Assembly: GCA_015075635.1 (NCBI GenBank)
Contig: JABTUA010000002.1
Location: forward strand, 3,156,292-3,220,291
Direction of reading: 5' to 3'
Length of the DNA stretch: 64,000 nucleotides
Source of the DNA: Polyangiaceae bacterium
GTDB lineage: Bacteria > Myxococcota_A > Polyangia > Polyangiales > Polyangiaceae
Shown here: positions 1-8,050 of the stretch, piece after piece
Numbering within the stretch: position 1 is the stretch's first letter
Layout: the number at the start of each line of letters is the position of its first letter
Notes under the pieces: model-generated
Told to the model about the DNA's origin: nothing
The model's database searches: none
Seen by the model: only the letters and a program-made list of their open reading frames with translations
Translations under genes and position numbers: made by a program

Positions 1-1
1 G

Positions 2-226
2 GGCGGGACTCGCCATCAAGAGAACGTCCAGACGACGCTCATTCCGGCCGGCGGCTCGGCGATTGTCGAGTTTCGGGTCGAGGTCCCGGGTGACTACGCG
101 CTGGTGGACCACTCGATCTTCCGCACCTTCCACAAGGGTGCTCTCGGCACGCTCCGCGTGAGCGGCGACGAGAACAAGGCGACCTTCTCCGGGCAGCTCG
201 AAGCCCGCGAATGGAAGCCGAACTGA
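2..226 (+). CDS. nirK: Copper nitrite reductase NirK, C-terminal fragment cut by window edge
   Basis: The last 74 codons of a multicopper nitrite reductase, which reduces nitrite to NO in the periplasm. The frame contains ENVQTTLIPAGGSAIVEF followed by VPGDYALVDHSIFR, almost the same as the C-terminus of the complete nirK at 51188-52252, so the assignment rests on that direct comparison. The 5' part lies outside the window. The stop is 10 bases before the FGE-family gene, and the same nirK-FGE-SCO order occurs at 51-54 kb. The last ~15 residues differ between the two copies, so they are diverged paralogs. Confidence 0.9.
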   Translation, partial: GGTRHQENVQTTLIPAGGSAIVEFRVEVPGDYALVDHSIFRTFHKGALGTLRVSGDENKATFSGQLEAREWKPN

Positions 227-236
227 GGGTCGGATC

Positions 237-1025
237 ATGGGCTCCCTCGCACTGATCGGGCTCTCCCTGCTGACGCTGGTGGCGACGAAGCACCCGGACC
301 TCGTCGAGCGAGCGCTCTGGCCCGAGCCCCGCGCCAGCATCGACTGGGTGCGCATTCCGGCCGGCACTCAGCGACCACAGTTCGCGCCGAGTGAGTCCCA
401 GACCGAGATCGCGATCGGAGAGCACGACCTCGCGGACACTCCAGTCACCAACGGGGCCTTCCTGCGCTTCGTGCAGCGTCACCCCGAGTGGCGCCGAGAT
501 CGTGTCTCGCGCTTGTTCGCCGACCCTGCGTACCTCGCGCACTGGGCTGCTCCCGATGATCTGGGTGACGCCGGCGCACGGCGCCCGGTCACCCAGGTGA
601 GCTGGTTCGCGGCGAGCGCGTTCTGCGAAGCGGCCGGCGCGCGCCTGCCAACGGAGGCGGAGTGGGAGCGCGTCGCCGCGGAGAGCCCGGCCGCGGAGCA
701 GCTCGCCTGGTACGCCAAGCCGTCCCGGGGCCCCGAGCGTGACGTCGGCGGCGGAGCGGAGAACAGCCTCTCGGTCCACGACATGAACGGCCTGGTCTGG
801 GAGTGGGTGCTCGACTTCAACTCCAACATGGTGACGGCGGACAGCCGTGACACGACCGACAACGACAAGAACACCTTCTGTGGCGCTGGAGCGCTGCGCG
901 CCCGTGATCCGGATGACTATGCAGCGTTCATGCGCATCGCGTTCAGAAGCTCGCTGGAAGCACGTTTCGTCGCCCGGCACCTGGGGTTCCGCTGTGCCCG
1001 CGACGTCGAGAAGGAGACCCGATGA
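237..1025 (+). CDS. Formylglycine-generating-enzyme (SUMF1/PvdO) family protein
   Basis: 262 aa with a hydrophobic N-terminus that looks like an export signal, then an FGE-sulfatase fold: an N-terminal VRIPAG-type strand, GARLPTEAEWERVA near residues 134-147, the NGLVWEWVLDF motif near 183-193 and a terminal HLGFRCARD. FGE-family proteins include formylglycine synthases and other modifying or maturation enzymes. The paired active-site cysteines of true FGE are not evident; a lone Cys sits in TFCGAGAL, so formylglycine synthesis is unlikely. It lies between nirK and a SCO1-family gene and overlaps the latter by ATGA, so a role in NirK maturation or its electron transfer is inferred. A paralog is at 52263-53102. 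Confidence 0.8.
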   Translation: MGSLALIGLSLLTLVATKHPDLVERALWPEPRASIDWVRIPAGTQRPQFAPSESQTEIAIGEHDLADTPVTNGAFLRFVQRHPEWRRDRVSRLFADPAYLAHWAAPDDLGDAGARRPVTQVSWFAASAFCEAAGARLPTEAEWERVAAESPAAEQLAWYAKPSRGPERDVGGGAENSLSVHDMNGLVWEWVLDFNSNMVTADSRDTTDNDKNTFCGAGALRARDPDDYAAFMRIAFRSSLEARFVARHLGFRCARDVEKETR

Positions 1026-1684
1026 ACCGTTCCATCTTCACCGTCGCGGCGTGCCTGGCGCTCTCGTGTTGCTCCCGCGCCCCGTCTTCCCCACCCACAC
1101 CGGAGACCAGCGAGGCGGACGTTCCGCACGCCACGCTGCCAGCCGGTCGAGCCGTGCAGGGAGCGAGCCTCTACCAGGTCTCGATGGAGCTGACGGACCA
1201 GGACGGCCAGGCGCTCGGCCTCGACGCCTTCGCCGGGCACCCGGTGATCATCAGCATGTTCTACGGCAGCTGCCCCTTCGCCTGTCCGACGCTGATTTCC
1301 GACGTGAAGCGCATCATCGACAAGCTCGACCAGACGACTCGCAAGGACGTGCGCGTGCTGCTGGTGAGCTTCGACCCGGAGCGCGACACGCCAGCGGCCA
1401 TGAAGGAGCTCGCCGAACGGCATCGCACCGATCAGAGCCTGTTCCGTTTCGCCAGGAGCAGCGAAGCGGACGTCCGCAAGCTCGCCGCGGTGCTCGGCAT
1501 CCGCTACAAGAAGCTCGACAACGGCGCCATCAACCACTCCACCGTGATCACCGTTCTGGATCGGCGCGGCATGCCCCGCTACCGCATGGATGGCCTCAAA
1601 GGGCCTCCCGACGGGGCGGTGAGCGCGCTCGAGCGCGTCGATTCGCCGATCGCTCGTGCTTGGGGCTTGCTGACGGGGGGATGA
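1022..1684 (+). CDS. SCO1/SenC family copper-chaperone lipoprotein
   Basis: 220 aa. The N-terminus is a lipoprotein signal ending in a Cys pair (ALSCCS). The thioredoxin-like domain carries the copper-binding CPFAC motif (YGSCPFACPTLISDVKR) and the distal His in NHSTVITVL, the three ligands expected for SCO1. SCO proteins deliver copper to, or reduce thiols of, copper enzymes at the membrane. Its start overlaps the stop of the FGE-family gene (ATGA), which implies co-translation, and the operon begins with nirK, so copper supply to NirK is the natural inference. A paralog is at 53099-53767. Confidence 0.88.
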   Translation: MNRSIFTVAACLALSCCSRAPSSPPTPETSEADVPHATLPAGRAVQGASLYQVSMELTDQDGQALGLDAFAGHPVIISMFYGSCPFACPTLISDVKRIIDKLDQTTRKDVRVLLVSFDPERDTPAAMKELAERHRTDQSLFRFARSSEADVRKLAAVLGIRYKKLDNGAINHSTVITVLDRRGMPRYRMDGLKGPPDGAVSALERVDSPIARAWGLLTGG

Positions 1685-1780
1685 TCCGCTCGCAGTCCGT
1701 CGGCCCGGCGTCGCCTGAGGCCGAAGGAGTGCTCTTCGCGGCGACGGCCGTGCGCCTTGCGGCTCGAGCGAGCTCGCGCG

Positions 1781-2209
1781 TCAGCCGATCAGTGGGTTCC
1801 GCGTGCGCAGCTTGGAGAACCGGGAGAAGTCGCGGTCGGCCGTCCAGAGCTCGCTCACGGCGTGCTCCAGACACAGGGCGGCGATTCGGGCGTCGTGCAC
1901 GCGGGGCCCGACGACCTTCCCGTCCCGGAGCACGGCGTCCAGCGTGCTCCAGTACCCAGTGGTCTCGGCGAGCAGCGCGAGCTTCGGCGATGCGACCCAG
2001 CCCTCGACGGCCCGGCGGGCGTCGCTCAGAGACGAGGGCGGATCGAACACACGGGGGTGAGTCGCGATCGCGATGAACTCGTGGATGCAGGGCCACGGAA
2101 TCGCCCACGGCCGCCGCGAGGCTTCGCGGACGCGCGCCCGAGCGGCGGCGTGCCACGGGGAGTCCGCTCGGTGAGCATAGAGGAGGACGTTGGTGTCGAT
2201 GGCGATCAC
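1781..2209 (-). CDS. vapC: PIN-domain ribonuclease toxin, VapC family
   Basis: 142 aa. The start is a GTG whose last bases overlap the VapB stop (GTGA). The PIN fold is clear from IAIDTNVLLYAH with the first catalytic Asp at the N-terminus, a central E in HEFIAIATHP, and VHDARIAALCLEH and LWTADRDFSRF carrying the later acidic residues. VapC toxins cut tRNA or rRNA and are held inactive by the partner encoded just upstream. The target RNA cannot be read from the sequence. Confidence 0.88.
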   Translation of the reverse strand: MIAIDTNVLLYAHRADSPWHAAARARVREASRRPWAIPWPCIHEFIAIATHPRVFDPPSSLSDARRAVEGWVASPKLALLAETTGYWSTLDAVLRDGKVVGPRVHDARIAALCLEHAVSELWTADRDFSRFSKLRTRNPLIG

Positions 2210-2457
2210 GTCCCGCGGCCTTCATACGCCAGATCGCGCAGCGTGCGCACGTCCTCCCAAGAGAGGCCTGGCTGCAGGCCGCGGCCGCGGACCGCGTGCG
2301 TGTCGACGCCCTCCGCGTCGCCTTCGCCGTCCGCCTCTGCTGACAGCTTCTCGCGCAGCGCTTCTTCGACCACGACCCGCAACGTCGTCCCACGTTTGGC
2401 CGCGAGCTGCTTCGCCCGCCGCAAGATCGGGTCAGCAATATCGATGGTTGTCTTCAT
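2206..2457 (-). CDS. vapB: VapB-type antitoxin
   Basis: 83 aa, starting at the ATG whose complement lies at 2455-2457. The N-terminus MKTTIDIADPILRRAKQLAA is a ribbon-helix-helix DNA-binding segment of the type common in VapB antitoxins. The C-terminal half, ending LSWEDVRTLRDLAYEGRGT, is the likely toxin-binding tail. It overlaps vapC by 4 bases, the usual antitoxin-first order. The pair probably represses its own promoter. It may be a stabilising cassette in this repeat-rich stretch. Confidence 0.82.
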   Translation of the reverse strand: MKTTIDIADPILRRAKQLAAKRGTTLRVVVEEALREKLSAEADGEGDAEGVDTHAVRGRGLQPGLSWEDVRTLRDLAYEGRGT

Positions 2458-2597
2458 ATGGGTCAACCATATCGCTGCCCAGCCAGCCCGGCAAGGGCGC
2501 CACGAGCCGCGCGCGTGACCGAAGGACCGAGACACGCCCGGTGACGCGCCCTGCCCGCCACGACTCCGCCGCCACTGAAGATACCGCAGCGTCGCGC

Positions 2598-3245
2598 CTA
2601 CTTGAGCTGACAGCGCGGGTTGTCGAGGATCACCCAGCGCTGGCCCAGCTTCGCCGGCTCGTCGATGCGGACCTCCGCTTCGCCGCGAGAGCCATTGGGG
2701 TGATCGATCGTGACCGTCAGGAACTTGGAGAACGCGACGACTGGACAGTTCGCGTAGGGCCCCGTGACCTTTCCTCCAGCCACGGCCTTCGCTTTGGATC
2801 CAGGGGGGACAAATCCGCCGCACCGCCGGATGGCGTACGAGAGCATTTCGCGACCGTCCGGTCTCAGCTTGTCCGCGGCTCCGCAGGCGCTCTCGATCTC
2901 CGCCGGAGTGGGGGTGAGCGCCAGCAACGCCTCGAGGTCGCCGGCTGCCAGGGCGTCAAGCACCGCTTGCACCAGCGCATCGCGCGTGGGCGTCGGCACC
3001 GGCGCGCGCGGGGGCGGCGCTGCGTCGCTCACGGCATCGACAGTCCCAGCTTCTTGGGGCGGAGCCGGCGCGATCTCCACCGAGGCGTCGGGGACACTCG
3101 CACCCGTGGGGTCCGGGGCGGAGACAAGCTCGACCCGGGGCTCCGGCGCGGGCGTCGGACGAGCGTCGCTGGCCGGACGACAGCTCGAGATGGACAGCAG
3201 CGCACCGAGCCAAAGGTGGACACGGCGAGCTCGGGACTCGTTCAC
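2598..3245 (-). CDS. Putative lipoprotein, unknown function
   Basis: Chosen GTG start gives about 215 aa with a positively charged N-region, a hydrophobic stretch and a lipobox ending SISSC. An upstream ATG at 3294-3296 would add 17 residues and make the signal too long. A Pro/Ala-rich linker follows, then a domain of about 130 residues with paired Cys (ESACGA, RRCGGFV, ANCPVVAF, PRCQLK) that may form disulfides. Acidic and proline-rich linkers of this style are common in myxobacterial envelope proteins. No family is recognised. Confidence 0.6.
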   Translation of the reverse strand: MNESRARRVHLWLGALLSISSCRPASDARPTPAPEPRVELVSAPDPTGASVPDASVEIAPAPPQEAGTVDAVSDAAPPPRAPVPTPTRDALVQAVLDALAAGDLEALLALTPTPAEIESACGAADKLRPDGREMLSYAIRRCGGFVPPGSKAKAVAGGKVTGPYANCPVVAFSKFLTVTIDHPNGSRGEAEVRIDEPAKLGQRWVILDNPRCQLK

Positions 3246-3438
3246 GAGAGCAGAGAAGCGGAGGGTCCCGGCATCGCTCGGCTCGTCCACACCCATGATC
3301 GATCCGCTCTCGAGAACCTGAACTCTAGCACGGTCCGGCCCAAGCTCGCGCCGCGACCGCCCCGTCGCCGCCGCGCGAACCCTCGAGCGACGCGCGAGGC
3401 GCGAGCGCGGACCGAGCGCGAGCGCTAACCTGGGCCGC

Positions 3439-4776
3439 ATGCGACGCACGACGGTTCCGGGGTTCCTGCTCGTCGTGTCGCTCCAAGGCTGCGGGAAGGT
3501 GGCCGACAGCACGGAGGGCACGGCCGCTGCTGCAGGGTGGACGGGCACCGGCGGCGCGGGAGGAGTCGGGGGCGCGTCCACGGGCGGAGCGCCGTCGGGC
3601 GGCGCCGCGGGTGCGCCCTGCGACGGGCTCACGCGTGTCGGAGACGTGATCGAGGTGCTGAAGCCCAGCGGTGACGGACTGAATCCCGCTCTCGTGGCGC
3701 TCGGCGCGAGCGTCGAGGTCGTCTTCGAGACGACGAGCCCTTCCGGCAAGACGATCGTGAAGGGAGATTGGCTCTCGCCCTGGTCCGGGGCGTGGTCGCC
3801 GCCCCTGGTGGGGGCGGCCGCCATCTTCGCCGACGTGAACGACCCGTTCGTTGCCGCTGCCAACGCTAAGAAGAGCACCTCCGCCGTGCTGCACGGCGTC
3901 GCTGGCGCGCCGTGTCTGCGCCTGGCCACGATCGATCCGCAGGACACCCTGGCGACCATCGGCTCCTGCACGTCGTCGCCCCCGGTCGACGTGGGAGCGC
4001 CCCGCCTGCTCCTGGCGCGCTCGGACAGCGGGCCCGAAGACGCCTACGTCGTCGCGTACGAGAGCGGGGGGCATCAGCTCTCCTTCGCCAGCGTGAGCGG
4101 CGCGAAGGTCGGTGCCCCTGGGTGGCTCGGGTGCGCCACGTCTCCGCTCCTCGCCGCAGGCTGGTCGTCGCCGTCGGGCACGCTGGTGGCATTCAGCACC
4201 AGTCGCCCGTTCCAGACCTGCGGCCTCGACGCGTGGGCCGACGGTCCGCCCACGCGCCTGCAGATCGCACGCCTCGGAGACGGAGCCGATCCCTCCTCCG
4301 CAGAGCTCCGGCACGAGCTCACGCTGGCAGAACCCATCGTCGCGCTCCGCCTCGCTCCTCGCGCCGACGGCGGGGCGTGGGTCGTGTTCCAAACGGCGCT
4401 GGGGATCCCGGCGGGCCCGCTCCGAGCGCTCGCGGTCGACGCGCAGGGCAAGCCGACCTCCGAGCTGGTCGACGTGGTCGATCCGGGCGACGTGGCGCCG
4501 TTCGCGCTGGCGCCCATGGGAAACCGGGCGCTCTTGGTCTGGTACCCGTTCCCGGTCTGCAAGAACGAGCCCTGCGCGGCGCTGCGCTTCCATCGCTTGG
4601 ACGACAGCACCCAATCCTCCACGGCTCCCATCCACGTCGAGCCCCTGCTCGGCGCCCCGCTCGGCAGCCTCTCGCTCGCGAGCTCCCCGGATGCGAAGAG
4701 CGCGATCGCCGCCTGGCACGATCTGAAGGGCATGCCGAGCCAGCTCTTCGCCGCCCGCTTCGACTGCGCGAACTGA
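3439..4776 (+). CDS. Gly-rich-linker lipoprotein, unknown function
   Basis: 445 aa. A lipobox (VSLQGC) is followed by a Gly/Ala/Thr linker (residues about 30-58) that probably spans the outer membrane surface layer. The remaining ~380 residues contain repeated beta-type segments (for example AIAAWHDLKGMPSQLFAARF at the end), suggesting a beta-propeller-like sensor or scaffold. No catalytic motif is visible. It is divergent from the lipoprotein gene at 2598-3245 and convergent with rsgA, with a GC-rich hairpin between. Confidence 0.72.
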   Translation: MRRTTVPGFLLVVSLQGCGKVADSTEGTAAAAGWTGTGGAGGVGGASTGGAPSGGAAGAPCDGLTRVGDVIEVLKPSGDGLNPALVALGASVEVVFETTSPSGKTIVKGDWLSPWSGAWSPPLVGAAAIFADVNDPFVAAANAKKSTSAVLHGVAGAPCLRLATIDPQDTLATIGSCTSSPPVDVGAPRLLLARSDSGPEDAYVVAYESGGHQLSFASVSGAKVGAPGWLGCATSPLLAAGWSSPSGTLVAFSTSRPFQTCGLDAWADGPPTRLQIARLGDGADPSSAELRHELTLAEPIVALRLAPRADGGAWVVFQTALGIPAGPLRALAVDAQGKPTSELVDVVDPGDVAPFALAPMGNRALLVWYPFPVCKNEPCAALRFHRLDDSTQSSTAPIHVEPLLGAPLGSLSLASSPDAKSAIAAWHDLKGMPSQLFAARFDCAN

Positions 4777-4782
4777 ACGAAG

Positions 4783-4800
4783 GCTCGCGCTGGCGCGAGC
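4783..4800. terminator. Hairpin between convergent genes
   Basis: GCTCGCG and CGCGAGC form a perfect 7-bp stem with a 4-base loop in the 26-bp gap between two convergent stop codons. There is no clear T-run, so it is a weak bidirectional terminator candidate. Confidence 0.4.
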
Positions 4801-4802
4801 GC

Positions 4803-5915
4803 TCACTTGCCCATCTTGTCGCGCAGTCGATGGGCTCGCGCGCGGGTCTTGAACATGCGCTTCTGGGCCGCTCGCGCTCGTGGGTCGAGCTTCTGGCGTG
4901 CGTGTTCGATCTCGCGCTCTAGCTTCTGGCGGCTCCAGAGCCGGCGCTCGTCGAGCTCCCCGCGCGCTATCGCGGTGATCACGGCGCACCCCGGCTCGCC
5001 GGCGTGGCGGCAGTCGCGAAAGCGGCACTCGCTGCCGAGCGTGGCGATCTCGTCGAAGCCCGCGTCGACGTCGCCGTCTTCTCCGGAGAGTCCCAGCTCG
5101 CGCATCCCGGGCGTGTCGATCAGCAACCCTCCGCCCGTCAGCACGAAGAGCTCGCGGTGGGTGGTAGTGTGGCGGCCTCGCTCGTCGTCGCTGCGCACCG
5201 CGCCCACCCGCTCGACCTCGCGGCCCAGCAGGCGGTTGGTGAGCGCGGACTTGCCGACGCCGGACGGCCCCACGAGGGCCAGCGTCTCGCTCGGCCCGAT
5301 GGCAGCCCGGAGCCGCTCGATGCCGGCGCCGGTGAACGCGCTGGTCGCGATCACCTCCGCGCCCCGGGCTACCGCGCGGACGTGGGCGATGGTCTGCTCC
5401 GGGTCGGCCGCGAGGTCCAGCTTGTTGATCACGAACACCGGGCGCGCGCCGCTCTGCCGCACGGCGGTCGCGTAGCGCTCGAGCCGAGCCGGGTTCACTC
5501 CCCGCAGTCGTACGCGGTCGTCGTCGCTTCCGGACTCGGCGCACACGACGAACGCCGCGTCGATGTTGGCGGCGATCACCTGGAGCCCGTGGGGATCGCC
5601 GGGGTCGCGCCTCACGAACGAGGTCTTTCGTTCGAGCACGCGCGCGATCACGGCTACTCCGCTGCCCGAGAGGGGCCCGAGCTCCACCCAGTCGCCCACG
5701 CGGGGCAATTCAGCGGTGGAACCGACAGCGTGCCGCAGGCGTCCGGAGAGCACGCCCTCCCGCGTTCCGGTCGAAGAGAGCAGCAGGTAGCGACCGCGGT
5801 GCTCGACCGCGACGCGCGCGGCGCGGTCCCAAGCGTCGGGGTCGGAGAACTGAGATGCGAAGTGGTCGTCGAAGCCGAGCGCGCTGAGCGCCGGCGTTTC
5901 CAGGTCGTGATACAT
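4803..5915 (-). CDS. rsgA: Ribosome small-subunit-dependent GTPase A (RsgA/YjeQ)
   Basis: 370 aa from the ATG at 5913-5915, which fits the family better than the upstream start. Late 30S assembly GTPase. Visible in order: an OB-fold N-domain (PRVGDWVELGPL), a circularly permuted GTPase with the NKLD specificity motif before the P-loop GPSGVGKS, switch region HTTTHRE, DTPGMRELG, and a C-terminal zinc knuckle ECRFRDCRHAGEPGC followed by a basic helix. All key motifs are intact. It stands alone on the minus strand, convergent with the lipoprotein gene at 3439-4776. Confidence 0.93.
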   Translation of the reverse strand: MYHDLETPALSALGFDDHFASQFSDPDAWDRAARVAVEHRGRYLLLSSTGTREGVLSGRLRHAVGSTAELPRVGDWVELGPLSGSGVAVIARVLERKTSFVRRDPGDPHGLQVIAANIDAAFVVCAESGSDDDRVRLRGVNPARLERYATAVRQSGARPVFVINKLDLAADPEQTIAHVRAVARGAEVIATSAFTGAGIERLRAAIGPSETLALVGPSGVGKSALTNRLLGREVERVGAVRSDDERGRHTTTHRELFVLTGGGLLIDTPGMRELGLSGEDGDVDAGFDEIATLGSECRFRDCRHAGEPGCAVITAIARGELDERRLWSRQKLEREIEHARQKLDPRARAAQKRMFKTRARAHRLRDKMGK

Positions 5916-6157
5916 CGATGAAGTCCCCGAGCAGAGGCAGAGCGCGAGCAGGCGCGCCCCGCGAGACACGGGCAAAAGGCGTGTGCGCCGCCGGGCGGGC
6001 GGCGCGGGCTCTCTAGTGGTCGGATCGCGACGGGCTCAGCGCGTCGCGACGGCGGAGCACACACGATCGGCGAAAGAGATGTTCCAGGTCATCGGCGTGC
6101 TCCTCTCTGCCGCGGCCACCCGCGACGGACGACACCATAGCGGCTCCTCGCAGCCGG

Positions 6158-6612
6158 TCAAGCCGCTACCTGGAGGACGCACTCTCGATCGGTTCTCCCC
6201 GGGTCCAGCGCGAGCTCGAGGATCGTCGCGAGGTCGCCGCTGGGCACCGTGTGGCTGAGCAGGGCACTGGCCTGCTCGAGCTTGTCGCGGAACGCAGCGC
6301 GGGCGGTGAAATCCACGCGAACGCTCTCCGGCGAGAGCGGCTCGACGCGACCGAGAGGCGGCGGAGCCGGGTTACCTGCGCCGGGCCATGTGGACAACTC
6401 CCACTGCGCAGGCTCGAGCGTGACGGGGGTGATGGTCGGCGGCACGTCCGGTCGCGGGAACCAGCGGGCGAGCAGCTCCTCGAGCTGTCGCTTGGACTTC
6501 CCGCGCGCCTCGGCGAGGAGCTGCTCGGCGTTGTCCTCCGTCAGGTGGCCGGAGAGCGAGAACAGCCCCGTCAGGTGGAGCTCGCCGCTCGCGAGCTCAT
6601 CGAGCACCCAGG
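6158..6612 (-). pseudogene. N-terminal remnant of a 13E12/HNH-type endonuclease
   Basis: The frame reads LTGLFSLSGHLTEDNAEQLL, then KSKRQLEELLARWFPRPDVP, and ends LSPESVRVDFTARAAFRDKL and ALLSHTVPSGDLATILELAL. These are the helical DNA-associated repeat segments that precede the HNH nuclease in a family often seen in myxobacterial genomes. The C-terminal HNH (two His, Cys pairs) is absent and the frame stops soon after, and the N-terminus is also cut, so this is a remnant. Identification is from remembered family pattern. Confidence 0.6.
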
Positions 6613-6777
6613 TGGAAGGGAAGCTCGCCTGCCCGCTCCGTGTGAAAACGACGCCGCTGGGCGAAGCGGTACGCTCCCGCGCCGTGTGGTCCTCGGCTCC
6701 GAACATCGCTCATTTGGACGAGCGCTTGAATCGTCCGTGCCGTCGTGGGACCAAGGTCTGCGGAGAACCTGCTCGGC

Positions 6778-7422
6778 ATGGGCTACGACCGCTCGTATTG
6801 GGAACAGCTCTGGGCGAAGACACTGCGGGAGCACCCGGACAAGGTCGCGCAGCGTCCGCCGAATGCGTATCTGGTCGCCGAGCTGACGGGACTTCGTCCG
6901 GGGCGTGCGCTCGACGCTGGTTGCGGCCACGGCGCGGAGACGCTCTGGCTCGCCGCGCACGGTTGGGAGGTCACGGCAGTCGACTTCTCGGCGAGTGCGC
7001 TCGCGCACGCTCGCTCGACCGCCGAGGCGTTGGGCCCGGACATCGCCAAGCGCATCGCCTGGCGTGAGGGCGACCTGGCGGTGTGGGCGCCGCCGCCCAG
7101 CCACTTCGACCTGGTGATGTGCCTCTACGTTCATGTCGCGGGGTCGGTCGGAGAAATGGTGCAGCGCCTGGCGAGCGGAGTCGCACCCGGCGGAACGTTG
7201 TTCGTCGTCGGCCACCGTCCAATCGATCCCGCGACCGGAGAGCCGACGGCCGCGGCGGGTCAGGTGCAAGTCTCCGTCGAGAGCGCTCTCGCCGTGCTCG
7301 ATCAGAGGGAGTGGGTGCTCGAGGTGGCGGCGGAGCGCGCGCGCGCCGTCACGGGGACGGGCGTCGATGCCGTGATCCGCGCGAGGCGCGCGACCACCGG
7401 CGGCAGCGCCCCGCGGGTCTAG
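6778..7422 (+). CDS. Class I SAM-dependent methyltransferase
   Basis: 214 aa from the ATG at 6778 (MGYDRSYWEQLW), the usual start for this group; an upstream in-frame ATG at 6745 falls in remnant DNA. The Rossmann methyltransferase motif I is RALDAGCGHGAETLWLA, motif II WEVTAVDFSASAL, motif III EGDLAVWAPP and motif IV HFDLVMCLYVHV. This looks like the UbiE/thiopurine-type family acting on small molecules; the substrate is not predictable. The stop codon lies inside a perfect palindrome that overlaps a downstream terminator hairpin. Confidence 0.82.
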   Translation: MGYDRSYWEQLWAKTLREHPDKVAQRPPNAYLVAELTGLRPGRALDAGCGHGAETLWLAAHGWEVTAVDFSASALAHARSTAEALGPDIAKRIAWREGDLAVWAPPPSHFDLVMCLYVHVAGSVGEMVQRLASGVAPGGTLFVVGHRPIDPATGEPTAAAGQVQVSVESALAVLDQREWVLEVAAERARAVTGTGVDAVIRARRATTGGSAPRV

Positions 7423-7423
7423 A

Positions 7424-7451
7424 CCCGCTTCTCCAGGTCTTGAGAAGCGGG
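7424..7451. terminator. Strong hairpin terminator between convergent genes
   Basis: CCCGCTTCTC pairs perfectly with GAGAAGCGGG over an 8-base loop. A second perfect palindrome, GCGGGTCTAGACCCGC (7413-7428), covers the methyltransferase stop codon and shares its right half with this hairpin, so two alternative structures compete. The position between convergent frames suits a terminator, though no T-run follows. Confidence 0.6.
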
Positions 7452-7472
7452 CCTGAAACCCTCCTTCGCCAC

Positions 7473-7850
7473 TCAACGTGGTGCGGCGCCGCGCCCGAAC
7501 AGCTCGTGGCGCGCGACGTCCGAGATCGCGACGACGGCGGGGTTCTTGAGCCGACGTTCGCCCGAGACGGCGTAGAAGCGCTCCTTCACCTCGGGGGCTC
7601 GACCGACGACGGATACGGCGTACTGGCGGCAGATCTCCCGTTCGACGACGGTAGGCGCCGCGAACAGGCCGACCCCGTCCGCGCCGAAGACCTTCAGCAG
7701 CGCGCTGTCCTCGAACTCGGCTACCACGCGAGGCTCGACGCCACAGCGAGCGAACCACTGATTGAGCATCCGTCGTAGCGTCGAGGTCTCGAGCGGCAAC
7801 ACCATGGGGGCTCCGTCGAGGGACTTGGGAAACCCTCGCTTGAACGTGTT
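7473..7850 (-). pseudogene. C-terminal fragment of a NhaR-type LysR regulator
   Basis: The frame reads KRGFPKSLDGAPMVLPLETS, then VVAEFEDSALLKVFGADGVG, TVVEREICRQYAVSVVGR and ERFYAVSGERRLKNPAVVAI, which matches the effector-binding C-terminus of NhaR-like LysR regulators (sodium/proton antiporter control in enterics). The helix-turn-helix half is missing; upstream sequence changes abruptly near 7850. Without DNA binding it cannot act as a regulator, so it is called a remnant. Confidence 0.6.
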
Positions 7851-7860
7851 GGCCAGTGCC

Positions 7861-7950
7861 CGCCGCGATGACGACGACGATGACTACCACCGGCGTGACC
7901 CTCGCAGGAAGAAGCGCTGGTTCGAATCGCTGGGGGACTCCCTGACCGCT
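7861..7950 (+). pseudogene. Possible tail of a TFIIB-type zinc-finger protein
   Basis: A short plus-strand frame reads RRDDDDDDYHRRDPRRKKRW then FESLGD. The run of Asp followed by basic residues and a short hydrophobic tail resembles the C-terminus of small zf-TFIIB-domain proteins. The zinc-finger half is absent and the frame continues into unrelated sequence. Weak call, consistent with the junk-like character of 7.4-8.05 kb. Confidence 0.22.
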
Positions 7951-8050
7951 CGCTGGACTTCCCGCGAGCCCGGCTTCGTCTCGCGGCGCTTGCGCCGAGG
8001 CACGACGCTGCTCACGCGCGAACCCCGAATGCACGCCGCTTGCCGGCGCC

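Noticed and set aside
1..1684. Left module as an assembly duplicate of 51-54 kb
   Set aside because: Protein sequences differ clearly through all three genes, so they are diverged paralogs rather than a repeated contig segment.
3325..5544. 739-codon minus-strand ORF
   Set aside because: Arg-rich, overlaps rsgA in another frame and the lipoprotein at 3439 on the opposite strand; no domain.
7916..7942. T-loop-like GGTTCGAATC suggesting a tRNA
   Set aside because: No acceptor, anticodon or D-stem pairing around it; it lies in a remnant coding frame.
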